Assembly: GCA_003762715.1 (NCBI GenBank)
Contig: RIBJ01000030.1
Coordinates: forward strand, 161,773-225,772
Length of the DNA: 64,000 bases
Direction: 5' to 3'
Source of the DNA: Muribaculaceae bacterium Isolate-104 (HZI)
Lineage (GTDB): Bacteria; Bacteroidota; Bacteroidia; Bacteroidales; Muribaculaceae
Positions 11,392 through 19,692 of this stretch are shown here, piece after piece. A program made the position numbers and the translations under genes. How positions within the stretch are numbered: position 1 is the stretch's first letter; each line of letters starts with the position of its first letter. The notes beneath the pieces are model-generated. The model was not told the origin of the DNA and did no database searches. It was given only the letters and a program-made list of their open reading frames with translations.

Positions 11392-13014
11392 ATGAAAGTA
11401 AAATTCTTTTTTACCTTACTTGTTGCCGGAGCGCTCGGAGCTTCGGCTCAAGGCTATCAGGACGGCGTTGACAACTACAATGCCGGTCGTCTTGATGTGG
11501 CTAAGACAATTTTGGGCAACACACTCAATGATGCCGGTACAGACAAGGCTGTAGCTTACTATTATCTTGGCAATATAGACTTCAGCGAAGGCAATGTGGC
11601 TCAGGCAAAAGTGAATTATGAGAAAGGCGAGGCTGCAAACGCATCGTTTGCTTACAATCTCATCGGACTTGGCAAAGTAGAGCTTGCCAATGGAAACAAG
11701 AGTCAGGCTGAGGCTGATTTCAAACGGGCTCAGGATCTCAATAAAAAAGACACCAAGGTAATGGTTGCCATTGCGCGCGCTTACTATGAGGTTGACCCCG
11801 TTGTCTATGCTAAAGAGATAGACAAGCAGATAACCAAAGCGCTTAAGGACTCCAAGAACACCGAAAGCGCTGTTTTCCTGCTTCAGGGCGACATGAAGGC
11901 TAAGGAAAATCCCGGTGAGGCAGCGGCGCTGTACGAGCTGGCTATTGAAAGTGACAAGGCTAAACAGATTGTTAACCGCGAGGCTTATGTAAAATATGCC
12001 AACACATATTTCAAGGTAGCTCCCAGCTTTGCAATCGACAAACTGAAAGAGCTTAACCAGCTTGAACCTGAATCGGCACTGGCTCAGCGCGAACTGGCTG
12101 AGAAATACTATGACAACGACCAGTTTGGCAGCGCTTGTCAGCAGTATGGCATCTATATGCAGAACCCCAATCACTTCCAGAGCGACGAACAGCGCTACGC
12201 AGGTCTGCTTTACTCGGCACGCGAATACGACAAGTCTTTGGAAATCGCTCAGAAGGTGCTCGAAAAAGACCCGAAAAACTACTTCATGTACCGTATAATC
12301 ATGATGGACCTTCACGAAAAAGGTGACAAAGCCGGTGCAGTGGAGTGGGGTACTAAACTGTTCAGCCACCCCGATGCCAATCTTACTCCCAACGACTATA
12401 TTCTTTATGGTAACGCTCTAAGCGATAACGGTCAGGCTGAAAAAGCCGTTGAAGTGTTTGAAAAGGCTATTGAGCTCAATCCTGACAAACCCGAACTGCT
12501 TGTGGACCTCAGCTCTATCTATGAGAAAAACGGTCAGAACGAAGAGGCTGTGGCTACAATGAAGCGTTACCTTGACGGCGGAAACGGCAAAGTGAACGAT
12601 TTTGTGAAAATGGCACAGCGCTACGATGGTCTCGCCCGCAGCCTTGAACCCGAATCTCCTGAAAGAGCGGAGGCTGCAGCCGAAGGCGTGAAATACATCA
12701 ACAGGGCTATCGAAAAGGCTCCCAACACACCTATCGTATATGCAATCAAGAGCCAGATTCTTCTTACCGGCTCAAACAACGTGCCGACTCCTGAAGTTGC
12801 CGCAACATACGAAAAAATGCTCGACCTGCTAAACGCAGATCCTGCAAACCGTGAAAAAAGCAAGAGCCTTTACATTGCCGGTGACTACTTCTGCGGCATC
12901 TACTACATGGATGTAGACAAGGCTAAAGCAAAGGAATATCTCACAGACTATCTCACACTCCGTCCCGGCGGAGATGAAAAGGTGGAATTCATCCTTGAAT
13001 CCCTGAATAAGTAA
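11392..13014 (+). CDS. Periplasmic tetratricopeptide-repeat protein
   Basis: The 540 residues open with a signal peptide (MKVKFFFTLLVAGALGASAQ) and continue as TPR-type helical repeats. Examples are AVAYYYLGNIDFSEGNVAQA and ASFAYNLIGLGKVELANGNK near residues 55-105, and DYILYGNALSDNGQAEKAVEVFEKAIELNP and LSSIYEKNGQNEEAVA near 330-380. TPRs are protein-binding scaffolds. The partner is presumably the PstS-like lipoprotein or an outer-membrane complex, but the sequence does not show it. A strong terminator follows. Confidence 0.88.
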   Translation: MKVKFFFTLLVAGALGASAQGYQDGVDNYNAGRLDVAKTILGNTLNDAGTDKAVAYYYLGNIDFSEGNVAQAKVNYEKGEAANASFAYNLIGLGKVELANGNKSQAEADFKRAQDLNKKDTKVMVAIARAYYEVDPVVYAKEIDKQITKALKDSKNTESAVFLLQGDMKAKENPGEAAALYELAIESDKAKQIVNREAYVKYANTYFKVAPSFAIDKLKELNQLEPESALAQRELAEKYYDNDQFGSACQQYGIYMQNPNHFQSDEQRYAGLLYSAREYDKSLEIAQKVLEKDPKNYFMYRIIMMDLHEKGDKAGAVEWGTKLFSHPDANLTPNDYILYGNALSDNGQAEKAVEVFEKAIELNPDKPELLVDLSSIYEKNGQNEEAVATMKRYLDGGNGKVNDFVKMAQRYDGLARSLEPESPERAEAAAEGVKYINRAIEKAPNTPIVYAIKSQILLTGSNNVPTPEVAATYEKMLDLLNADPANREKSKSLYIAGDYFCGIYYMDVDKAKAKEYLTDYLTLRPGGDEKVEFILESLNK

Positions 13015-13042
13015 CGGACAGTTCCGATACAGACTCATACAC

Positions 13043-13081
13043 AAAATCCCCCGCCGGGTCTTAGACATGGCGGGGGATTTT
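13043..13081 (+). terminator. Rho-independent terminator after the TPR gene
   Basis: AAAATCCCCCGCC at 13043-13055 pairs with GGCGGGGGATTTT at 13069-13081, between convergent genes, so it can serve both strands. Confidence 0.85.
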
Positions 13082-13095
13082 ATTGTTGGTCCGCT

Positions 13096-13659
13096 TCAGC
13101 GGATATTCAGCAGTTTATGAGTCTGAAGGCTCAGGCGCCAGCGGGGGTTGTTCTTGACATATTCCACCGCCGCCTCAGTAATCGCGGCATTCCTGACGCA
13201 GTCTCCTGTGTCAAGCGGCTGCAATGAATACACGTCGGCATCCGTTTCAGGATTGAATATTGGTCGCTCTCCGTCAAACAGCTCTTTGAGCTCGTTTATT
13301 CTGTCAGGAACAACTACAGGCTGTTTCGGTGAACATGTAATCCAGTCAATGCCGTCAGGCAGGCGACAAGTGCCGTTGGTTTCCACCTGTACAAAATAGC
13401 CGTGACTGTGAAGACGTGCCACAAAACCGGCGCTCAGCTGCAACGCCGGTTCGCCTCCTGTAATAACTATGTGGCGGGTAGGGTATTTGCTTATTTCCTC
13501 CACAACCTGCTCTTCGGTCATTATGGTATGGGAGCCATGGTTGGTGTCGCAGAAAGAGCATGACAGGTTGCACCCGCTGAATCTGACGAAAACAGCGGGT
13601 ACTCCTGCAAAATAACCCTCACCCTGAAGCGAGTAGAATATTTCATTTATTTTTAACAT
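13096..13659 (-). CDS. queE: 7-carboxy-7-deazaguanine synthase QueE
   Basis: This radical-SAM enzyme of queuosine (7-deazaguanine) synthesis converts carboxytetrahydropterin to CDG. The 187-residue protein starts MLKINEIFYSLQGEG. The cluster cysteines are at about 30, 34 and 37 (CNLSCSFCDT), followed by HIVITGGEPALQ and VQVETNGT. It lies 3 bases after queD on the same strand. The two enzymes catalyse consecutive steps. QueC and QueF are not in the window. Confidence 0.94.
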   Translation of the reverse strand: MLKINEIFYSLQGEGYFAGVPAVFVRFSGCNLSCSFCDTNHGSHTIMTEEQVVEEISKYPTRHIVITGGEPALQLSAGFVARLHSHGYFVQVETNGTCRLPDGIDWITCSPKQPVVVPDRINELKELFDGERPIFNPETDADVYSLQPLDTGDCVRNAAITEAAVEYVKNNPRWRLSLQTHKLLNIR

Positions 13660-13662
13660 GTC

Positions 13663-13995
13663 TCAGTCCCTGATATATGTGGCTATGTTGGCTGTGCTCT
13701 CTTCCACATCTACACGAAAACATCCCGGCACCTTGTCGCACACCCATTTGGCTATGTTCTCGGCGGTAGGGTTGAACGGCAGAAGCTCGTTGAAGTTGCC
13801 GTGGTCAAGATAATCGTGCACAGCTTCCTTTATGTGCTTGAAGTCTATGACCATGCCTTGCTCGTTAAGGGTGTCAGCCTTGCAATGTACCGTGATTTTC
13901 CAGTTATGACCGTGTACATTGGTGCAAGGACTGTTGTATGGCAAGTCAAGTCTGTGGCATCCTGCTATTTCCAGCTGTTTCTTTACTATATACAT
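13663..13995 (-). CDS. queD: 6-carboxytetrahydropterin synthase QueD
   Basis: QueD makes 6-carboxy-5,6,7,8-tetrahydropterin from dihydroneopterin triphosphate. The 110-residue T-fold enzyme has zinc ligands His14 and the HGH pair at residues 29-31, with Cys24 as catalytic thiol (CTNVHGHNW). DFKHIKEAVHDYLDHGNFNEL is the second conserved block. The C-terminus VDVEESTANIATY carries the conserved Glu. It sits at the downstream end of the speA-truA-peptidase run. Confidence 0.94.
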   Translation of the reverse strand: MYIVKKQLEIAGCHRLDLPYNSPCTNVHGHNWKITVHCKADTLNEQGMVIDFKHIKEAVHDYLDHGNFNELLPFNPTAENIAKWVCDKVPGCFRVDVEESTANIATYIRD

Positions 13996-14010
13996 GCGGT
14001 TGTGGTCGTT

Positions 14011-15183
14011 TCAGATTTTCAGTTTTTTGCGTGTAGCGGCTGGTATGGCATCCTTATGAACCATGATGTAGATTGTCTTTGCGCGCACATAGCTGTCGCT
14101 CATGTTCAGGTAGCCGCCGTTGTCATTGCGCTCGGTGCCCCATGAGTTTTTGGTGCGGTAGTAGCTTGTTCCGTTCTGGTCCTTGACCCTGCCGGTTATA
14201 TGCATCAGGTGGTCGTCGGTAGTGGTGAATGTCTCATACCCTTGCTGACGCGACTCGGGAGTAACAATAACTTCAGGATACGGTTTTTCAAACTTGTACA
14301 CAACCTCAAGGCGCTCGGCTTCTTTTTTTGCGGCAAACGCGGTGGAGTCTTTCTTCTGGTACCGTGACAGGTCTGCCACCTCCGGGTTGATAGCCACGCC
14401 GTTGGCATGTGAAAATCCCTTTTCGCTCACATCTCCGTCCCAGCACACGGTATAGCCGTTGTCAAGGGCATAGTCCATCACCTGCATAAGCTCGTCAAGA
14501 GGCAGATTGTACTGGCTCGCATGTTCCCAGTTGTCCGGAACCTCAAGCTCGAATGCCTTGTAGTAGGGGTGGTGTGTGAAACTGGTAAGCTCTACATAAT
14601 CGTCGGGGTTGAAGCCGAGCGATTCGGCAAAACTTGCAGGTGTATACTCTTTTCCGTTGTATGTGAACTTTTCAGGCACTTTGCCGAGGTATGTGTCCAG
14701 AATGGCGTTTACAATGGCATCGTACTGAGGCGAGCGTTTTTTGTTTCTGACTGCGGCGTCCGCTACAGCGGTGAGCATAGACATCATTTCGCCGTGGTTG
14801 TGGCGGTCCGAATCATAGTTGATGCCGGAGTAAACCGATTCAGGCACTATGCCTGCCTGTCTGAACGCGTTAAGAAATGTGTGGCTCAGGCTTCCTTGCC
14901 CGATGTTGCCTTTGCCGCGGCGTAAAAAATTGTCGTTCAGCTGATTCAGAAGTTTCTGACGGACAATGAACATTTCAGAAAGGTCGTGCTCGCCCTTGCC
15001 GTTGCGCATCAGCTCTGCCTCAAGAAAAGAGCATGTCGCAAAACACCAGCAGGTGCCGCTTGCAGCCTGATTCTTGACACTTGTCACAGGCACAATGACA
15101 TCATTTTTGAAAACATATCCCTGAGCGGTGGCTCCCATTGACATTCCGAGCAGAGCAGCCGCAATAATGTATTTTCTTTTCAT
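14011..15183 (-). CDS. Secreted C1-family (papain/bleomycin-hydrolase-like) cysteine peptidase
   Basis: This 390-residue peptidase has a signal peptide (MKRKYIIAAALLGMSMGATAQ), so it acts outside the cytoplasm. The catalytic cysteine is in SGTCWCFATCSFLEAE (about residue 45), the histidine in TTDDHLMHITGRVKD and the asparagine in YRTKNSWGTERND, in papain order. The long insert is typical of the C1B group (PepC/bleomycin hydrolase). It probably trims peptides, and the neighbouring C69 dipeptidase fits such a role. Stop and start lie within 24-26 bases of the neighbours, suggesting one transcript. Confidence 0.9.
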   Translation of the reverse strand: MKRKYIIAAALLGMSMGATAQGYVFKNDVIVPVTSVKNQAASGTCWCFATCSFLEAELMRNGKGEHDLSEMFIVRQKLLNQLNDNFLRRGKGNIGQGSLSHTFLNAFRQAGIVPESVYSGINYDSDRHNHGEMMSMLTAVADAAVRNKKRSPQYDAIVNAILDTYLGKVPEKFTYNGKEYTPASFAESLGFNPDDYVELTSFTHHPYYKAFELEVPDNWEHASQYNLPLDELMQVMDYALDNGYTVCWDGDVSEKGFSHANGVAINPEVADLSRYQKKDSTAFAAKKEAERLEVVYKFEKPYPEVIVTPESRQQGYETFTTTDDHLMHITGRVKDQNGTSYYRTKNSWGTERNDNGGYLNMSDSYVRAKTIYIMVHKDAIPAATRKKLKI

Positions 15184-15207
15184 TTTTATAGCTTGTTTAG
15201 AGGTTGT

Positions 15208-16812
15208 TTAAAAACCGCGGCCGAAACGGCTCCAGTATTTGTCGCCCAGTTCGAGCCACTTGCTCATCGCCGCACCGGCAAAGTCTGCCGTATATCCGGT
15301 TATGAACCGGTCGGCGGCAGCTTTCCCGTCGGTTTCGAGAAGGCTTTTATATCTTGACTCCACATAGGGCAGTTCGTTCACGCCTTTGTCTATATAGTGC
15401 AGGCGTGCGCCGTTCATTTCCTCTTTGGTGTTGCCCCATTTTACTGTTGCGAGTTTGTTGGCTTTTCGGAATGCCCATAGAGCCGAGTTTTCGTCATATC
15501 GCAACTGCCCGTCAACCTTCATTTTTTGGGGCAGGTCGGTCACTCCTGCAAAAACCGGAATGCGCGGACTCTGTCCGGGGTTGTCAAAAGCCACCCAGGC
15601 AACGCCGCCCACGGCATCAGGCAACCAGCTGCGGAGCTGTATCACGGTAGAGTAGGCACACTGAGGCACAGACACATTGCGCACATTGACAACAGTGCTG
15701 TCGGCAATCGCATTGAAAAGAGTTATGTAGTCGCGACCCATCCAGGGATTGGCTACCGGGCTTGTAATGGTGTCGGTTGCTCCAGTTTTTGAATTTTTTA
15801 CAGCAACTTTGAGATTTTTGGTCATGTCCCAGTCAGAGCCTTCGTATGTCTCTGTAAGCAGATTCATCACATCTGCGGCAGACAGTTTCTTTTCGGGGCG
15901 CACACTCAGAGGTATCTCCTCGCTGTCATATTTCAGACCAAGCGAAGGCGCTATTTTGTTGAGTATGAAGTATTCTCTTATGCTGAATGCCTTTGGCTCG
16001 CCAAAATAGTTGCCACCGGCGTAGGCTTTCCAGAACTTGAATGGCTCCTTGCCGTCCCAAAGTTTCATTTTCTTTGCGACAGAAAAAACATTGTCGGATG
16101 CTAGGTAGTTTGCCGTGTCGGCAAGGTTGAGTGTGGAAATGCGCGGAATATTAGCCGACACACCGACCTCGTCGTCGGGGATACGGACGGCAGCCCATAC
16201 AGCGCCGATTTTATCAGGTCCTTCACCGAAAATCTCAAACTGCCACACCTCGTTTGGGTCGGCTATTGTGAGGCATTCCCCGCTGTCGCCATAGCCGTGT
16301 TCTTTTACAAGTCTGCCAATCAGCTTAATAGCATCTCTTGCTGTTGTGCAGCGCTGCAACACAATTCTTTCAAGCTCTTCGATAAGAAAAAGGCCGTTGC
16401 GGTTCTCCAGCTCTTTGCGTCCGGAAATAGTTGTTTCGCCAATGCCGAGCTGCTTTTCGTTAAGACATGGATATGCTGTGTTCAGAAACGAATATGTTTT
16501 GCCGGGCGAGGCTATTGCTGCTACCTCTTTCATGCCGCGCGCTCCGGAGGAGTGGTCGGTGTGCATTCTGCCTTTGACAACAGTCACGGTGGTGTCGCGG
16601 TGGTGGTTCATGGCAGGCACAATGTCCATCCATGCGCGGTAATTTCCATCGCAGGTGTGTGATGTCATGACAGAGCCGTCGGCAGAAGCTCTTTTTCCCA
16701 CCATTATACTCGTACAGCTCTCTTTGTCAGCAAAATCAGGCTCGTAAATCTGAGCGGAGGCAATGGAGAAAACCGCCATTGCCGGTATCAGCAGTAAATG
16801 TCTTTTAAGCAT
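15208..16812 (-). CDS. C69-family dipeptidase
   Basis: This N-terminal-nucleophile dipeptidase (PepD/C69) has 534 residues and an export signal (MLKRHLLLIPAMAVFSIASAQ). The conserved ESCTSIMVGKRASADGSVM block carries Cys33, the expected nucleophile. Other family features are SNTAYPCLNEKQLGIGETT-like and VWQFEIFGEGP segments, and VSVPQCAYSTVIQLRSWLPD near the C-terminal third. Family members normally expose the cysteine after processing. Here it would be about a dozen residues in from the predicted signal cleavage, so further trimming is implied. It overlaps truA by 8 bases. Confidence 0.9.
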   Translation of the reverse strand: MLKRHLLLIPAMAVFSIASAQIYEPDFADKESCTSIMVGKRASADGSVMTSHTCDGNYRAWMDIVPAMNHHRDTTVTVVKGRMHTDHSSGARGMKEVAAIASPGKTYSFLNTAYPCLNEKQLGIGETTISGRKELENRNGLFLIEELERIVLQRCTTARDAIKLIGRLVKEHGYGDSGECLTIADPNEVWQFEIFGEGPDKIGAVWAAVRIPDDEVGVSANIPRISTLNLADTANYLASDNVFSVAKKMKLWDGKEPFKFWKAYAGGNYFGEPKAFSIREYFILNKIAPSLGLKYDSEEIPLSVRPEKKLSAADVMNLLTETYEGSDWDMTKNLKVAVKNSKTGATDTITSPVANPWMGRDYITLFNAIADSTVVNVRNVSVPQCAYSTVIQLRSWLPDAVGGVAWVAFDNPGQSPRIPVFAGVTDLPQKMKVDGQLRYDENSALWAFRKANKLATVKWGNTKEEMNGARLHYIDKGVNELPYVESRYKSLLETDGKAAADRFITGYTADFAGAAMSKWLELGDKYWSRFGRGF

Positions 16813-17575
16813 CTATAATGAAATTATTTGGTTTCAGATAAGGGTATTCGACTTCCCATAGGTAAAGGGCGTGAGCCGGCATGGAGGTGCCTGCCTTGCA
16901 TCTGTCACGGCTGCCGACCACCTCTGCAAATCCGTCGACACTCAATTTGTGCCTCCCTACCTCTACCAGAGTACCCACAACGGCTCTGACCATGTTTCTG
17001 AGAAAACGGTCGGCAGAAATTTCAAACATCCACGCGCCCGCTCCGCACGGTGACCACAACGCGCGTGTAACCTTGCATATTGTGGTCTTTACATCCGTGT
17101 GGGTTTTGGCAAAGGCGGCGAAATCGTCAGTGGCAAGCAAAATTTCAGCCGCTTCATTCATCAGTTCAAAGTCAAGGGCAGGGGAGCAACGCCACGCCAG
17201 ATTGTTGAAAAAAGGGGTTTTGAACGGCGTTGCGAAATAGCGGTATGTACGCTTTGTCGCATCAAATCTTGCGTGAGCGTCAGGCGCTACCTTTACGAGT
17301 CCGTTTACGGCAATGTCATTGCCTACAATTGAATTAAGGCTTCTTTCAAAGGCTGCCGCATCGGCAATCTCTTCCGGCGCGTCAAAGTGAGCCGGCATCA
17401 TGCGGGCGTTTACCCCCGCGTCGGTGCGTCCGGCTCCGGTTACAGGGGTAGGGCGGCGAAGCAGCTTTTCAAGCGCTTCCTCAACAACCTGCTGCACCGA
17501 GATGTCGCCCGGCTGTCTTTGCCATCCGTGAAAAGGCGCGCCTGAAAATGCGAGATTTAGAAAATAGCGCTGCAA
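16805..17575 (-). CDS. truA: tRNA pseudouridine synthase A
   Basis: TruA modifies U38-40 of tRNA anticodon arms. The 256-residue protein starts MQRYFLNLAFSGAPFHGWQRQ. The catalytic Asp is in GAGRTDAGVNA (about residue 52), followed by HARFDATKRTYRYF and FLRNMVRAVVGTLVEVG. It starts 2 bases downstream of the speA stop and its end overlaps the C69 gene, so the three are almost certainly co-transcribed. Confidence 0.95.
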   Translation of the reverse strand: MQRYFLNLAFSGAPFHGWQRQPGDISVQQVVEEALEKLLRRPTPVTGAGRTDAGVNARMMPAHFDAPEEIADAAAFERSLNSIVGNDIAVNGLVKVAPDAHARFDATKRTYRYFATPFKTPFFNNLAWRCSPALDFELMNEAAEILLATDDFAAFAKTHTDVKTTICKVTRALWSPCGAGAWMFEISADRFLRNMVRAVVGTLVEVGRHKLSVDGFAEVVGSRDRCKAGTSMPAHALYLWEVEYPYLKPNNFIIDA

Positions 17576-17577
17576 AA

Positions 17578-19476
17578 TCAGTCTTTTTCAAGGTAAGTAT
17601 AGCCATATAGCCCCGAACGGTAGTTGCTGAGAAATTCGCGTCCCTCCTCCGGGGTAATCTTGCCGGCTTTCATTGATGCCGTTACCCATGTCTCTACATT
17701 TCTGACGAGCTTTTTGGGATTGTACTCCACATAATCGAGAACCTCGGCTACTGTTTCGCCGTCAATGACACGGTCTATCTCGTATCGGTCCTCGTAAACA
17801 CTTATGTGAACGGCGTTTGTGTCGCCAAACAGATTGTGCATGTCGCCGAGAATCTCCTGGTATGCACCAACAAGGAACACTCCGAGATAGTAAGGCTCTC
17901 CCTTTTTTACGGAATGAACCGGAAGCGAGGGCGAAATGCCGTGGCTGGTGATAAAGTTGGCAATCTTGCCGTCGCTGTCGCATGTGATATCCTGAATGGT
18001 ACATGTGCGCGACGGACGCTCGTCAAGTCTGCCGATAGGCACTATGGGAAATACCTGGTCTATCGCCCACGAGTCCGGCAGTGACTGGAAAAGAGAGAAG
18101 TTGCAGAAATATTTGTCGGGCAGCATACGGGCTATCTTCCGAAGTTCCTCGGGGGCATGTTTCATGCCGGAAGCAATCTCACCCACTTCGCGGGCTATGC
18201 TCCAGAACAGCTTTTCAATCTGCGCGCGTGTCTTGAGGTCAAGCAGCCCGAGGCTGAAACGGTCAAGAGCCTCTTCGCGAATCTGGAGCGCGTCATGCCA
18301 GCTTTCAAACAGTCGCGGCTGGTCGAGCTTGTCCCAGATGTCATAAAGCTCGCGGGCGAGTTCGTCGGCATCGTCGGCAATTTCCTGAGTCTCTTTCCAC
18401 GAAGGCAGCTGTGTTGTCTCGAGAACCTCGAACACAAGAACGGAGTGGTGCGCCGCGAGCGACCTGCCGCTCTCCGTTATAATATTCGGCTGCGACAGAC
18501 CGTTTTTGCGGCACACGTCAACAAGCTGTGACACAGCGTCGTTCACATACTCCTGTATGGAGTAGTTCATAGAGCTTTCCGATGCCGAACTTCTTGTGCC
18601 GTCATAGTCAACGCCGAGACCTCCTCCAATGTCAAGAAAGTCAATCTTGAATCCCATCTTGGACAGCTGGGCGTAAAACTGTGTCGCCTCTCTCAGCGCG
18701 TTTTTTATTCGGCGTATCTTGGTCACCTGGCTGCCTATGTGGAAGTGAACAAGGCGCAGCGAATCCGACATCTTGTTCTTTTCAAGCAGGTCAAGAGCCT
18801 CAAGCAACTCGCTGGAATTGAGCCCGAACTTGGACTGGTCGCCTCCACTCTCTTCCCATTTGCCTGAGCCTACCGACGAGAGTTTTATCCTTATGCCGAT
18901 GTTGGGTGAAATTTTGAGGCGTTTGGCAACTGTGGCTATCAGCTCAAGCTCGTTGAGTTTTTCCACCACAAGAAATATATGGCGACCCATCTTTTGGGCA
19001 AGAAGCGCAAGCTCCACAAACTTCTCGTCTTTGTAGCCGTTGCATATAATTAGGGCGTTGTCGGCTATGTTTGTGGCAAGAACAGCATGCAGCTCCGGTT
19101 TGGAACCCGCCTCAAGGCCTATGTTGAATTTCATGCCGTGGCTCACAATCTCCTCGACCACAGGGCGCATCTGGTTCACCTTTATAGGGTAGATGATGAA
19201 GTTTTTCGCTTCATAGCCGTACTCTTTTGCCGCTTTGCTGAAACAGTTGGAGATTTTTTCGATTCTGTTGTCAAGAATATCCGGAAAGCGCAGAAGCACC
19301 GGTGCGGTCACATCGCGCACCTGCAGCTCGTCCATGACCTCCTTGAGGTCTACGGCGGCATGTCCGTCCTTGGGCGTTACGGCAATGTGTCCTTTGTCAT
19401 TGATGGAGAAATATTTGAGGCCCCATCCGTTTATATTGTACAGCTCAGCGCTGTCTTCTATGCGCCATTTTCTCAT
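17578..19476 (-). CDS. speA: Biosynthetic arginine decarboxylase
   Basis: SpeA is a PLP enzyme that makes agmatine from arginine, the first step to putrescine and spermidine in many Bacteroidota. Its 632 residues match the SpeA family length. The PLP lysine is in NFIIYPIKVNQMRPV, the glycine loop is GLEAGSKPELHAVLA, followed by LVHFHIGSQVTKI, DIGGGLGVDYDGT and ITESGRSLAAHHSVL. It heads a reverse-strand operon that continues into truA. A good promoter lies at 19521-19552. Confidence 0.96.
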   Translation of the reverse strand: MRKWRIEDSAELYNINGWGLKYFSINDKGHIAVTPKDGHAAVDLKEVMDELQVRDVTAPVLLRFPDILDNRIEKISNCFSKAAKEYGYEAKNFIIYPIKVNQMRPVVEEIVSHGMKFNIGLEAGSKPELHAVLATNIADNALIICNGYKDEKFVELALLAQKMGRHIFLVVEKLNELELIATVAKRLKISPNIGIRIKLSSVGSGKWEESGGDQSKFGLNSSELLEALDLLEKNKMSDSLRLVHFHIGSQVTKIRRIKNALREATQFYAQLSKMGFKIDFLDIGGGLGVDYDGTRSSASESSMNYSIQEYVNDAVSQLVDVCRKNGLSQPNIITESGRSLAAHHSVLVFEVLETTQLPSWKETQEIADDADELARELYDIWDKLDQPRLFESWHDALQIREEALDRFSLGLLDLKTRAQIEKLFWSIAREVGEIASGMKHAPEELRKIARMLPDKYFCNFSLFQSLPDSWAIDQVFPIVPIGRLDERPSRTCTIQDITCDSDGKIANFITSHGISPSLPVHSVKKGEPYYLGVFLVGAYQEILGDMHNLFGDTNAVHISVYEDRYEIDRVIDGETVAEVLDYVEYNPKKLVRNVETWVTASMKAGKITPEEGREFLSNYRSGLYGYTYLEKD

Positions 19477-19520
19477 ATCTGTCGCTAAAATGAATAGTTA
19501 GGTGTATAAAAATCCGCTTA

Positions 19521-19552
19521 CAAAATTAATCATATTTCCCGTGAGCGCACAA
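19521..19552 (-). promoter_or_regulatory. Promoter of the speA operon
   Basis: On the reverse strand, TTG (19550-19552) is 21 bases from TAATTTTG (19521-19528), placing transcription about 35 bases before the speA ATG. Confidence 0.6.
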
Positions 19553-19623
19553 TAAAATCTGTATAAGCATGATAAAAAATTAAAATCGCGGGTGTTTGCT
19601 GCACACCGAATAGAATTAATACT

Positions 19624-19631
19624 TATATTTG
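19624..19631 (+). promoter_or_regulatory. Putative -7 box for the OmpA/TPR lipoprotein gene
   Basis: TATATTTG lies 62 bases before the ATG. A TTTG occurs upstream at 19595-19598, but the spacing of 25 bases is longer than usual. Confidence 0.5.
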
Positions 19632-19692
19632 CATCACCAAAAAACAACGTTTCAACATCAATATTACTTAATACATCCAAACATTACCAGTT

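Noticed and set aside
11416..12369. 317-residue reverse ORF inside the TPR gene
   Set aside because: Antisense shadow; the plus strand has a signal peptide and clear TPR repeats.
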